From positions 404,070-468,069 of the forward strand of contig CAXBOO010000004.1 of NCBI GenBank assembly GCA_963977425.1: DNA of 64,000 nucleotides, in the 5' to 3' direction. The position numbers and the translations under genes were made by a program. Below, in pieces: positions 16,787 through 25,178 of this stretch (the stretch's first letter is position 1; the number at the start of each line of letters is the position of its first letter). The notes under the pieces were generated by a model. That model saw only the letters and a list, made by a program, of their open reading frames with translations, was not told where the DNA came from and made no database searches. This stretch comes from CAXBOO01 sp963977425. GTDB taxonomy: Bacteria > Bacteroidota > Bacteroidia > Flavobacteriales_D > Luteibaculaceae.

Positions 16787-18070
16787 ATGGCAGTAATAGA
16801 ACACATACTAGGACGTCAAATTTTAGACTCAAGAGGTAATCCAACAATAGAAGTAGATGTAGTAACATCGGATGGTTTTATTGGTAGAGCGGCTGTTCCT
16901 TCTGGAGCAAGCACTGGAATACATGAAGCTGTTGAATTACGCGATGGTGATAAAGATGTTTACTTAGGTAAAGGTGTAATAAAAGCTATTGAACATATCA
17001 ATGGTGAAATAGCCGATGAATTGGTTGGGACAATCGTCTTTGATCAACGTGAGATTGACCGTTTGTTATGTGAACTTGATGGTACTGAGAATAAAGGCCG
17101 TTTAGGAGCCAATGCAATATTAGGCGTATCGTTAGCTGCTGCTAGAGCTGCTGCGGCAAGTCAAGGAACTCCATTGTATAGATATATTGGTGGTGTTAAC
17201 GCTTGCACATTGCCTGTGCCTATGATGAACATCTTAAATGGTGGAGCTCATGCTGACAATGCTATCGATATTCAAGAATTTATGGTGATGCCATTTGGTG
17301 CATCTTCATTCTCTGAAGCACTAAGAATGGGAACTGAAATTTTCCATGCTTTAAAAGGTGTGTTAAAAGAAAAAAATCATTCTACAAATGTTGGTGATGA
17401 AGGTGGGTTTGCCCCTAATTTATCATCTGATAAAGAAGCTTTAGAAACGGTTATTATTGCTATCGAAAAAGCTGGTTACACACCAGGAAAAGATGTTTTT
17501 ATAGCATTGGATGCTGCTAGTACTGAATTTTACGATGCAAATACTGGACTTTATACTTTAAGTTCAACAGGCGATAAATTAACATCTGAGGAGATGGTTG
17601 CTATGTGGAAGAACTGGGTAGATAATTACCCTATTGTAAGTATTGAAGACGGAATGGCAGAAGACGATTGGGCTGGTTGGAAAATGCTTACTGAAGCTAT
17701 TGGTGAAAAATGCCAGTTGGTTGGGGACGATTTATTCGTAACCAATAGCAAGCGTTTAGCGCGTGGAATAGATGAAGATATAGCAAACTCTATCCTAGTA
17801 AAGGTTAATCAAATTGGAACGCTTACAGAGACTATAGAGGCGGTTAATCTGGCACATAGAAATGGATTTAGTTCAGTAATGTCTCACCGTTCAGGTGAAA
17901 CAGAAGATACAACCATAGCCGATTTGGCTGTAGCATTAAATTGTGGTCAAATTAAAACAGGTTCAGCTTCACGAAGCGACCGTATTGCAAAATACAATCA
18001 ACTGCTTCGTATAGAAGAAGAGTTGGGTGAAGAAGCTTACTTCCCAAGTAAAAACTTCAAATTTTTATAA
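16787..18070 (+). CDS. eno: Enolase
   Basis: Glycolytic enzyme converting 2-phosphoglycerate to phosphoenolpyruvate. The 427 residues are full length: LDSRGNPTIEVDV at the start, GDEGGFAPN with the catalytic Glu, metal ligands in SIEDGMAEDDW and VGDDLFVTN, the catalytic Lys in VKVNQIGT, and the signature MSHRSGETEDTTIADL. It is separated by one base from carA, forming a two-gene unit closed by a hairpin. Confidence 0.98.
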   Translation: MAVIEHILGRQILDSRGNPTIEVDVVTSDGFIGRAAVPSGASTGIHEAVELRDGDKDVYLGKGVIKAIEHINGEIADELVGTIVFDQREIDRLLCELDGTENKGRLGANAILGVSLAAARAAAASQGTPLYRYIGGVNACTLPVPMMNILNGGAHADNAIDIQEFMVMPFGASSFSEALRMGTEIFHALKGVLKEKNHSTNVGDEGGFAPNLSSDKEALETVIIAIEKAGYTPGKDVFIALDAASTEFYDANTGLYTLSSTGDKLTSEEMVAMWKNWVDNYPIVSIEDGMAEDDWAGWKMLTEAIGEKCQLVGDDLFVTNSKRLARGIDEDIANSILVKVNQIGTLTETIEAVNLAHRNGFSSVMSHRSGETEDTTIADLAVALNCGQIKTGSASRSDRIAKYNQLLRIEEELGEEAYFPSKNFKFL

Positions 18071-18074
18071 AAAT

Positions 18075-18125
18075 GGATACTGTCTGGCTGTAGGAATTCT
18101 ATTTTACAGCCAGATAAATCCTTTT
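18075..18125 (+). terminator. Terminator after eno
   Basis: A perfect 10-bp stem, TCTGGCTGTA (18083-18092) with TACAGCCAGA (18105-18114), has a 12-base loop; GGAT/ATCC at 18075-18078 and 18118-18121 can extend it. A T5 run follows (18122-18126). It lies 12 bp after the eno stop. Confidence 0.75.
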
Positions 18126-18170
18126 TCTTGCTTGATTCGTACTTTATTGGTGTGAAATACCCAGCTATTA

Positions 18171-18200
18171 TTGGAATTCTAATACTTAATTCTAAATTTG
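18171..18200 (+). promoter_or_regulatory. Bacteroidota-type promoter for the 18221 gene
   Basis: TTG at 18171-18173, a 19-bp spacer and TAAATTTG at 18193-18200 fit the -33 TTG / -7 TAnnTTTG pattern of this phylum. The -7 element ends 20 bp before the ATG at 18221 and lies downstream of the eno terminator, so the next gene has its own promoter. Confidence 0.65.
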
Positions 18201-18220
18201 CTGTGATTTAAAGTCAACGA

Positions 18221-19780
18221 ATGAAACCGTCTACTGAACTATTTGATCTTATCGGCTCTCTTACAAAAAGCGAAAAGCGTTTTTTTAAGTTGAGTTCATC
18301 ATTGCAATCTGGCGATAAGAACTACTTGAAAATATTCGATGCTATTGAAAAGCAGACTGAATATGACGAGGAAAGATTGAAGCAACTTTTTGCTGAGGAG
18401 ACATTTATCCGTCACTTTCCATCTGAAAAAAATCACTTGTATAAGCTCATTCTTAAGAGTTTGCGTTTGTATCACTCCGACAAGTCATCGGGGAGTGTAC
18501 TAAAACAAGAGATTAAAAACATAGAAATATTATTCCGTAAAGCATTATTTAAAGAATGCGCCAAATATTTGGCGCGTGCTAAAAAAATAGCGGTCAAGAA
18601 CGAAAAATTTTATTATTCAATAGACCTTATCAACTGGGAGCGTATGCTTTTAGAAGAATCGTACGAGAGTGGTGATTTCTCTAAAAAAGTAAACGATTTA
18701 ATTCTTGAAGAGCAAGGCGTTATTGAAGAGTTAACCAATTTGGCTCAATACCAAGTTCTATATTCTCGAATCAACTACTTATTTAAAATTGGTGGTTTTG
18801 TAAAAGGCGACGAGCGCAAACAGGTTGAACAAATTGCAATGCATCCACTTATCAAAGATTCTTCTTTAGCTAATAGTGTTCGTGCAAAATCTATTTGTTA
18901 CTATGTAAGAGGTTTTTGTTGCGAATCGTTTAGAGATGTTGAAGGAATGATTAAAAACTTTGGTGAAGTAGTCCGTATTTTGGATGAAAACAAAGACATC
19001 AAAAACGATGTTCCAAAGCGATACATTCGAGCGCTTACAAATTACATTCATGGCTTTGTGTCTATGAAGCGTTATGAGGAAGCAGAAGTTCAGTTGCAAA
19101 AATTGATTGATTTATCTAAAGATTCTGCCTTCAGCCACATCGATGTAGAGATTACGTTGTTTACCAACAGAGTAATGTCTCAATTGCTATTGTTGAATAG
19201 AAAAGGGTTGTTCTCTGAAGCGGTAGAATTGGTAGATAACCTTGCTAGAGAGATGGAAGAAGATCGCCATCAAATCAATAAGGAAAATGACATCATATTC
19301 TCTTATCTAATAGCCTATATCTATTTCGGTAATGGCCAGTATAAAGAGGCTTTGCAATGGATCAATAGAGTGTTGAATGACAACGAGAATACTTTGCGTC
19401 AGGATATTTATAGCTATGCTAGAATTTTTGCACTGCTTATTCACTTGGAAAAAGAGAGTTATGATTTGTTGGAGTACTTGAACAAATCTACTTATCGTCA
19501 TTTCAGAAAAAATAAGGATGATTACAAAGTTGAATTGCGACTTTTGGAATTCATTAAGAAACTATCTAAAAACCAATCAAGAACACAACGTTTGGATATC
19601 TATAAAGAGATGCAAGATAAGTTTGTGGATATTTTTGAAACGGAAGATGATAGAATTATCTTACAGTATATCGATTTTAAATCGTGGGTTAAAAGCAAGA
19701 TAGAAGGTCGTCCATTCTCTGAGGTTGTTCAAGAAAAAGGTGGACAATTATTGAGCATCAAAGACGAAAACGAAGATTAA
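18221..19780 (+). CDS. Helical-repeat (TPR-like) protein of unknown function
   Basis: A 519-residue soluble protein with no signal peptide, starting KPSTELFDLIGSLTKSEKRFFK. It is almost wholly alpha-helical by composition: many Leu, Lys, Glu and aromatic residues recur at about 35-40 residue spacing (for example YEEAEVQLQKLIDLSK and YKEALQWINRVL), which suggests degenerate tetratricopeptide repeats. I recognise it only as a conserved Bacteroidota protein without assigned function. It has its own promoter at 18171-18200 and overlaps the 3' end of the convergent gene at 19758 by 23 bp. A scaffold or protein-interaction role is inferred from the fold only. Confidence 0.75.
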   Translation: MKPSTELFDLIGSLTKSEKRFFKLSSSLQSGDKNYLKIFDAIEKQTEYDEERLKQLFAEETFIRHFPSEKNHLYKLILKSLRLYHSDKSSGSVLKQEIKNIEILFRKALFKECAKYLARAKKIAVKNEKFYYSIDLINWERMLLEESYESGDFSKKVNDLILEEQGVIEELTNLAQYQVLYSRINYLFKIGGFVKGDERKQVEQIAMHPLIKDSSLANSVRAKSICYYVRGFCCESFRDVEGMIKNFGEVVRILDENKDIKNDVPKRYIRALTNYIHGFVSMKRYEEAEVQLQKLIDLSKDSAFSHIDVEITLFTNRVMSQLLLLNRKGLFSEAVELVDNLAREMEEDRHQINKENDIIFSYLIAYIYFGNGQYKEALQWINRVLNDNENTLRQDIYSYARIFALLIHLEKESYDLLEYLNKSTYRHFRKNKDDYKVELRLLEFIKKLSKNQSRTQRLDIYKEMQDKFVDIFETEDDRIILQYIDFKSWVKSKIEGRPFSEVVQEKGGQLLSIKDENED

Positions 19781-21698
19781 TTCCTATCTCTCGTTTTAAA
19801 TTGCTTTCTATCAAATTTATTCCTGAAGATATTTGTTGAATATTGGTGTATTTCCATATGCCGTAATACAACCATAGATTGCATTTTCTAAATCCTTTGT
19901 ACCGTATTTTTATGTAGTTTTTACTGCCTGTGTTTGAGTGTGCTGGTATCGCGAAGGTGTAAGGTAGAGATGCTTCGAAAGCATAGATTCGTTGATCGAA
20001 ATTATCAACATCAAAAATGGTATAACGCACATCTAAAGCCCAAGGCAATTCTTTTGGGCGCCATTGCAAATCACAATACATAAGCATGCCTTTGTCTGTC
20101 CCGCTAAAATTGTATTCCAATCTTTGACTAAGTCTAAAAGCACTGTTGGGTTTGTAACTGTAATGTAATCGAGTATTGTGTTTGGTTTTTGTTGTCGTGT
20201 ACTCTTCTTGAAAGTCGTTTATTGTTAGTTTATTTCTATAGCGGAAGTACACTTCCCATCGCCGTTTTTTATACCACTTTAATTGAACCAGAAAATCGGT
20301 GTTTTCCCATTGATAACTAGGTAGTTCTTTGGTGTTTAAATTCTTAAAATGATCCAAGTACCCATTAATGGAAAATGCATTGGAAAGTTTCCATTCTAAT
20401 CCGGTTAAAAAACCATTTTCATTTTGGGGTTTGCTCTGACTACTTATGGCGCTTGCAAAAGGATTGTTGTAGTTATAGGGATAGAATTTGTAAATAGTCG
20501 CAAAATTTAGAAAAGGTGCTAAACTGACTATTAATCCTGAATGATAAGCTTGGATATTGGTGTTGATGTCTTGTGCAATTTCGGAATAAACCATACCTCC
20601 TTGCATTCGGTATTTTGCGCTAATTGAGATGTAATCGAAATTCAATTGATGAACATTGTCATCAGATTGTCTTTGTCCAGTAATATACCCTAAACCAAAA
20701 GAGAGTTTGTTGAAACTCATGGTATTCAATATACCCGTTAGCCATTGTTGTGCATTATAACGTCTTGCATATTCTGTATCTGTACGGTGAAGACCACTGA
20801 TCGAAGGTTTACTTATGTCGGTTGCGAAATCTAGAGGTTCTAGTGAAGCGAAAACGATGCTGTTCAATCGCTTGTAATTCAATTCCGTTGCTAAGCCTCT
20901 ACGGAAACCAAATTCGGCACTTGAGCTATTTGCTTTTATACTTTGCCCTGTCCTGAACCACGAAGCCATGTACAAAGATTTGCCAAACGAAAAATTAGGT
21001 CCCATCAATAAATTCTGAGCATAATTAAGGTGGTAATCGCCGAATACTATGTGTTTGAAAATAGATTTTTTTGGTTTGAACAGTAGGTAGGCACTCATGA
21101 AATCGGGCGACGATTTCCATTGCTCACCAGCATCTTGTTCTAAGACAAATCCTAGTTTAAACGTGTTACTAAGCTCGGAACTTGCGCGTACTAAATAGCG
21201 ACGTGGATGACCTCTTAATTGTGGTGATGAACCATCGTATCCAATGCTTTTGGGTGTTTTTTGAAAACTCAAAAAATTAATTTCTGTTCTATTGTTGTTT
21301 AAGGCGGTTGAATTTTCTAGCGGTTTGTTTTCTAGAATAGTGAATTGGGAAATGATTTTGGCTAATTCTCTATCAATGCCGTCTATTCGAATGAGTTCAG
21401 AATACGATCTTATGACACCCGACTCTGTCCTGTAGTCTATGATTTTTTGAGCGCTTAATGAGTGGATGAAGATTAACTTTTCGAGTTCTTGTACGTTTGC
21501 TTTATTGAGATTGATAGGGTGTCGTTTTAATTCCAATAAATCTTGTGTGATTTGAGTTAAATCCACTTCGTCCTCTGTTAATTCTTGTACAAATTCGAGT
21601 ATTTGTTGAATGTCCTCTAAACCGCCATCGTCGTTTTGTGCAAGAGCAGATACTGCGAAAAAACAAGAAATGATTATGCCTATCGTTTTACTACTCAT
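19758..21698 (-). CDS. Exported helix-hairpin-helix protein with beta-rich C-terminal region
   Basis: A 646-residue protein with a signal peptide (about residues 1-20, ending SALAQ). Residues ~55-125 hold two ComEA-like helix-hairpin-helix units (PINLNKANVQELEKLIFI, then IRSYSELIRIDGIDRELAK), a fold normally used for non-specific DNA binding. The remaining ~500 residues are rich in alternating aromatic/polar strands (LGFVLEQDAGEQW, WEVYFRYRNKLTI) ending in aromatic residues, as in an outer-membrane beta-barrel. It overlaps the upstream exported gene by 4 bp (ATGA), so the two are coupled. The family is known in Bacteroidota but has no defined function to my knowledge; a role with extracellular DNA is inference only. 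Confidence 0.8.
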   Translation of the reverse strand: MSSKTIGIIISCFFAVSALAQNDDGGLEDIQQILEFVQELTEDEVDLTQITQDLLELKRHPINLNKANVQELEKLIFIHSLSAQKIIDYRTESGVIRSYSELIRIDGIDRELAKIISQFTILENKPLENSTALNNNRTEINFLSFQKTPKSIGYDGSSPQLRGHPRRYLVRASSELSNTFKLGFVLEQDAGEQWKSSPDFMSAYLLFKPKKSIFKHIVFGDYHLNYAQNLLMGPNFSFGKSLYMASWFRTGQSIKANSSSAEFGFRRGLATELNYKRLNSIVFASLEPLDFATDISKPSISGLHRTDTEYARRYNAQQWLTGILNTMSFNKLSFGLGYITGQRQSDDNVHQLNFDYISISAKYRMQGGMVYSEIAQDINTNIQAYHSGLIVSLAPFLNFATIYKFYPYNYNNPFASAISSQSKPQNENGFLTGLEWKLSNAFSINGYLDHFKNLNTKELPSYQWENTDFLVQLKWYKKRRWEVYFRYRNKLTINDFQEEYTTTKTKHNTRLHYSYKPNSAFRLSQRLEYNFSGTDKGMLMYCDLQWRPKELPWALDVRYTIFDVDNFDQRIYAFEASLPYTFAIPAHSNTGSKNYIKIRYKGFRKCNLWLYYGIWKYTNIQQISSGINLIESNLKREIGINLRFRL

Positions 21699-22534
21699 TC
21701 TGAATACATAACTGAAATTGCACTGCTATTTCCGAGAACTGTTTGATGATAAAAAGCCAATTCGTACCGTATGTTGGTGCTAGTGAATGCTATACCAATA
21801 TGTTGATTGAATCTTTTGAGTGTTATGCCGTATTGAATGGAAAAATCTTCGTGAAATTGATACAGTAAAGCCACTTTAGGGAGCAAGGATCTGGATGTAA
21901 ATTTTTCTATTTCAGTAAGTATTTGAATGTTTTGTTTTTTGTAGCCAATACCAAAGGCTATACTTTCTTGTAGTATTTGATGGCTTGCTTTACTGACACC
22001 TATGTTTTTAATGTGTACGCCACATCTTAGCCCATTCAGAGTGTAGGCCATGCTAGGTGAAAATGTCAATAGAGCTGTGTTGGCTTCTTTCTCACGAAAA
22101 CCAAAATGCCATATGTTGGTTGCAATGCCTATACGCACATTTTTTTCTACCAACAACGAATACCCAAGATTGAATCTAGATTCATTGAAATTAGGATTGC
22201 CCAAATAATGTATGCCGCTAGAAAGTTGACCGCCAAACAACTTGCGGCGTATAAAAATGCCAACGCTAGTAAGATCCTTTACTAAAAATTGATTGTTTGT
22301 GAATAAAGCGACACAGTATTTTTGAGAGGCCAACCCAACGGATGGATTACCGAAAGCTAAAGACGAACCATTGCCAACGCTGTGTATATTTGCACTCCCT
22401 AAAGAGGATGCATTGGTGCTTTCGTAACTTTGCGAGTACCCAGAAAAAGTAAAAGCGCTTATGACTAAGGCAGATAGAAATCGAATAATAATTGATGAGA
22501 AAGAGTTTGATATTCTACTGCAAAACAGCGAAAT
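21695..22534 (-). CDS. Exported beta-strand-rich protein, partner of the HhH protein; start uncertain
   Basis: The mature part (from SYESTNASSLGSANIHSVGN) resembles small outer-membrane proteins of the PorV/UPF0164 type, with repeated amphipathic strands (VRIGIATNIWHFGF, FSIQYGITLKRF). A signal peptide core (FLSALVISAFTFSGYSQ) is encoded at about 22430-22490. The only ATG giving a sensible signal is at 22534; a longer frame to 22600 adds residues with no support. Either start overlaps the divergent hpt gene head-to-head by at least 74 bp, so a non-ATG start nearer the signal core (ATT codons near 22490) is possible. It is coupled to the HhH gene through a 4-bp overlap. Confidence 0.65.
   Translation of the reverse strand: MSLFCSRISNSFSSIIIRFLSALVISAFTFSGYSQSYESTNASSLGSANIHSVGNGSSLAFGNPSVGLASQKYCVALFTNNQFLVKDLTSVGIFIRRKLFGGQLSSGIHYLGNPNFNESRFNLGYSLLVEKNVRIGIATNIWHFGFREKEANTALLTFSPSMAYTLNGLRCGVHIKNIGVSKASHQILQESIAFGIGYKKQNIQILTEIEKFTSRSLLPKVALLYQFHEDFSIQYGITLKRFNQHIGIAFTSTNIRYELAFYHQTVLGNSSAISVMYSE
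22385..22432 (+). promoter_or_regulatory. Candidate -7 elements for the hpt operon
   Basis: Two matches to TAnnTTTG occur upstream of hpt: TATATTTG (22385-22392) and TAACTTTG (22425-22432), the latter 28 bp before the ATG. Neither has a TTG at the ideal 17-23 bp distance. Both lie inside the antisense coding region of the divergent exported gene. Confidence 0.35.
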
Positions 22535-23009
22535 CATCCATCGAATAAAAGAAATTGCCGATAGCTTAAATACGGAATATGAAGACAAAGAACTGCACAT
22601 TGTAGTTGTATTAAAAGGGGCTTTTGTATTTGCGGCTGAATTAATACGTCGCTTAAATATAGCTTTTAAACTTGATTTTATTGCAGTTTCTAGCTATTTA
22701 GGTGAAGAAAGAGATGAGGTGAAACTGAAGTCGAATACCTTATCAAATGCAGTAGGGAAGAACCTCTTGATTCTAGAAGACATAGTAGATAGTGGAGCTA
22801 CGGTCGATTTTTTAGCAAATTACTTCCAAGAACAGGCAGTACAAAGTCTTAAAATCGCATCTTTGCTATTTAAACCAAATAATTTTAAAGGGATTAACAA
22901 ACCTGACTACGTGGGCTTTAGCATCGGCAACGAATTTGTTATTGGCTACGGTTTAGATTACAATCAGGATGCCCGTGGCTTGAGCCATTTATATCAGAAA
23001 ATAACATGA
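22461..23009 (+). CDS. hpt: Hypoxanthine phosphoribosyltransferase
   Basis: Purine salvage: joins hypoxanthine or guanine to PRPP. The 182 residues show VVLKGAFVFAAELIRRL near residue 50, the PRPP-binding loop ILEDIVDSGATVDFL, and FVIGYGLDYNQDARGLSHLY near the C-terminus, all typical of the bacterial Hpt family. It overlaps adk by 4 bp (ATGA) and heads a seven-gene operon running to 29467. The 5' end overlaps the divergent exported gene. Confidence 0.95.
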   Translation: MTKADRNRIIIDEKEFDILLQNSEIIHRIKEIADSLNTEYEDKELHIVVVLKGAFVFAAELIRRLNIAFKLDFIAVSSYLGEERDEVKLKSNTLSNAVGKNLLILEDIVDSGATVDFLANYFQEQAVQSLKIASLLFKPNNFKGINKPDYVGFSIGNEFVIGYGLDYNQDARGLSHLYQKIT

Positions 23010-23584
23010 GTAAATTAAACTTGGTATTATTCGGCCCTCCTGGAGCTGGTAAAGGAACACAGAGTACATTTTTAATCGAAAAATTTGGATTGATTCACCT
23101 TTCGACGGGTGATTTGTTGCGTGGTGAGATTGCCAGCAAAACAGAGCTTGGACTCAAGGCCAAAGAATTGATGGACCAAGGAAAATTGGTTCCAGATGAA
23201 GTGGTTATTGGCATGATCAAGAATAAGTTAGCAAGCAATCCAGACGCCAAAGGATTTATATTCGATGGTTTCCCAAGAACAACAGCACAAGCTGAAGCTT
23301 TGGATGCATTGTTGGCCGACAACAACGATTCTATTTCAGCTATGTTGGCTTTGGAAGTTGGTGTTGAAGAATTGAAAAAACGTCTGCTAGAACGTGGAAA
23401 AGTGTCGGGGCGACCAGACGATCAAAACTTGGATATTATAGCACAACGTATTAGTGAATACAACAATAAAACAGCTCCACTTAAAGCGTTTTACGAAAAA
23501 CAAAATAAGCTTCACACCATCGAAGGTGTAGGAACTGTTGAGTCTATTTCTAACACATTAAGCGAAAGCATAAGCAAACTATAA
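23006..23584 (+). CDS. adk: Adenylate kinase
   Basis: Interconverts AMP, ADP and ATP. The 192 residues contain the P-loop GPPGAGKGT (residues 10-18), the AMP-binding segment HLSTGDLLR, and FDGFPRTTAQAE. The LID is the short form (RGKVSGRPDD) without the zinc-binding Cys insertion. Placement next to hpt rather than beside secY is typical of Bacteroidota. It is coupled to hpt by a 4-bp overlap. Confidence 0.97.
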   Translation: MSKLNLVLFGPPGAGKGTQSTFLIEKFGLIHLSTGDLLRGEIASKTELGLKAKELMDQGKLVPDEVVIGMIKNKLASNPDAKGFIFDGFPRTTAQAEALDALLADNNDSISAMLALEVGVEELKKRLLERGKVSGRPDDQNLDIIAQRISEYNNKTAPLKAFYEKQNKLHTIEGVGTVESISNTLSESISKL

Positions 23585-23585
23585 C

Positions 23586-24578
23586 ATGCGCTCTAACTTC
23601 GTAGATTACGTTAAAATCCATTGTAAATCCGGTAACGGAGGAAGAGGATCGGCTCATTTTCGCCGCGAAAAGTACATCCCAAAGGGAGGTCCTGACGGAG
23701 GTGATGGTGGTCGTGGTGGTCACGTAATTGCAAGAGGTAACAAGCAAATGTGGACCCTTTTGCATCTAAAATACACGAAACACATCAAGGCAGAACATGG
23801 CGTTGCAGGTAGTGGCGCTCAGAAATCTGGAGCAGAAGGTGCTGATGTGTATATAGATGTGCCTTTGGGAACCATTATTCGCGACCCTGAAACCGAAGAG
23901 CAGTTGTACGAAATTACCGAAGAAGGTGAAGAGTACATCATTATGCGTGGTGGTCGTGGTGGTTTAGGTAATGCCCATTTCAAAACATCTACAAATCAAA
24001 CACCTCGATACGCTCAACCGGGCGAAGATTTAGAGGAAGATTGGCGAATTTTAGAATTGAAAGTTCTAGCTGATGTTGGATTAGTAGGTTTCCCTAATGC
24101 AGGTAAATCAACTTTACTATCAGTAGTTTCTGCTGCAAAACCAGAAATAGCCGATTACGCATTTACCACACTTACTCCTAACTTAGGCATCGTTGCATAC
24201 CGCGATAATCAGTCATTTGTTATGGCGGATATTCCTGGTATTATTGAAGGAGCAGCAGAAGGTAAAGGTTTAGGAGTTCGTTTTTTACGTCACATTGAGC
24301 GTAACTCGGTTCTGTTGTTTATGGTGCCTGCCGATAGCGACGATATTTACAAGGATTATCAAGTGTTATTGCACGAATTAGAAAAATACAGCCCTGAATT
24401 GTTGCACAAGGAACGCATCTTGGCCATTTCTAAATCCGATATGTTGGACGAAGAATTGAAGAAAGAAATCAGTGCTGAATTACCTGATGAATTACCGCAT
24501 TTATTTATTTCATCTATTGCTAACCAGGGTCTAGTAGAGTTAAAAGATCAAATTTGGAAAAGCATTAACGAGCAATAA
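23586..24578 (+). CDS. obgE: GTPase Obg
   Basis: Ribosome-associated GTPase involved in large-subunit maturation and stress responses. The 330 residues contain the Gly-rich Obg fold (residues ~1-158; KCGNGGRGSAHFRREKY-type start, GGPDGGDGGRGG) and a G domain with P-loop GFPNAGKST (~residues 168-176), DIPGIIEGA and the NKxD-equivalent SKSD. It ends at the ATG of the next gene (TAATG overlap). Confidence 0.97.
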   Translation: MRSNFVDYVKIHCKSGNGGRGSAHFRREKYIPKGGPDGGDGGRGGHVIARGNKQMWTLLHLKYTKHIKAEHGVAGSGAQKSGAEGADVYIDVPLGTIIRDPETEEQLYEITEEGEEYIIMRGGRGGLGNAHFKTSTNQTPRYAQPGEDLEEDWRILELKVLADVGLVGFPNAGKSTLLSVVSAAKPEIADYAFTTLTPNLGIVAYRDNQSFVMADIPGIIEGAAEGKGLGVRFLRHIERNSVLLFMVPADSDDIYKDYQVLLHELEKYSPELLHKERILAISKSDMLDEELKKEISAELPDELPHLFISSIANQGLVELKDQIWKSINEQ

Positions 24579-25159
24579 TGTTGGATGGAATAATTCACTG
24601 GGATGAAACTTTGTTTGCCATTATTAATGGTGCACATAGCCCGTGGAAAGATTCTTTATTCAGCATAATATCCAATAAAACAACTTGGCTGCCATTGTAC
24701 GCAGTCTTGTTTGTTTTTGCCGTTGTAAAACAAGGTTGGCGAAAGGGTGTTTTTTTCTTATTGGCATCCATAATCATAGTTGGGTTAGCCGATTTATGTT
24801 CTGTTCACTTTTTCAAAAATGTGTTCGAACGATTAAGACCTTGCCATCAACCACATCTAACTGATACCGTACACAGAGTTAATAACCGATGTGGTGGCTT
24901 GTACGGATTTGTTTCATCTCACGCTGCCAATCATTTTGCGTTGGCTTGGGTTTTTGCTATACAACTAAGACCACAATTCAAAAAATGGTCACTAGTGTTT
25001 TTCTTTTGGGCAGGTATTATCGCCCTTAGTCGTGTATACTTAGGAGTGCATTTTCCAACCGACGTAATCGTTGGGGCAGCTTTAGGAAGCACTATTGCCA
25101 TGGTTGTATTGCCCTTATTAACAAAAGCATTTTCTCATTTAGTTAAAAACAAAAATTAA
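24578..25159 (+). CDS. PAP2-family membrane phosphatase
   Basis: Probable phosphatidic acid or undecaprenyl-pyrophosphate phosphatase in the inner membrane. The 193 residues have five to six hydrophobic segments and the three PAP2 motifs: K-x6-RP (KNVFERLRP), SSHAAN in place of PSGH, and SRVYLGVHFPTD (SR-x5-H-x3-D). It starts on the last base of the obgE stop. The exact lipid substrate cannot be told from sequence. Confidence 0.9.
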   Translation: MLDGIIHWDETLFAIINGAHSPWKDSLFSIISNKTTWLPLYAVLFVFAVVKQGWRKGVFFLLASIIIVGLADLCSVHFFKNVFERLRPCHQPHLTDTVHRVNNRCGGLYGFVSSHAANHFALAWVFAIQLRPQFKKWSLVFFFWAGIIALSRVYLGVHFPTDVIVGAALGSTIAMVVLPLLTKAFSHLVKNKN

Positions 25160-25178
25160 GGCCCTCAACTTTATACTT

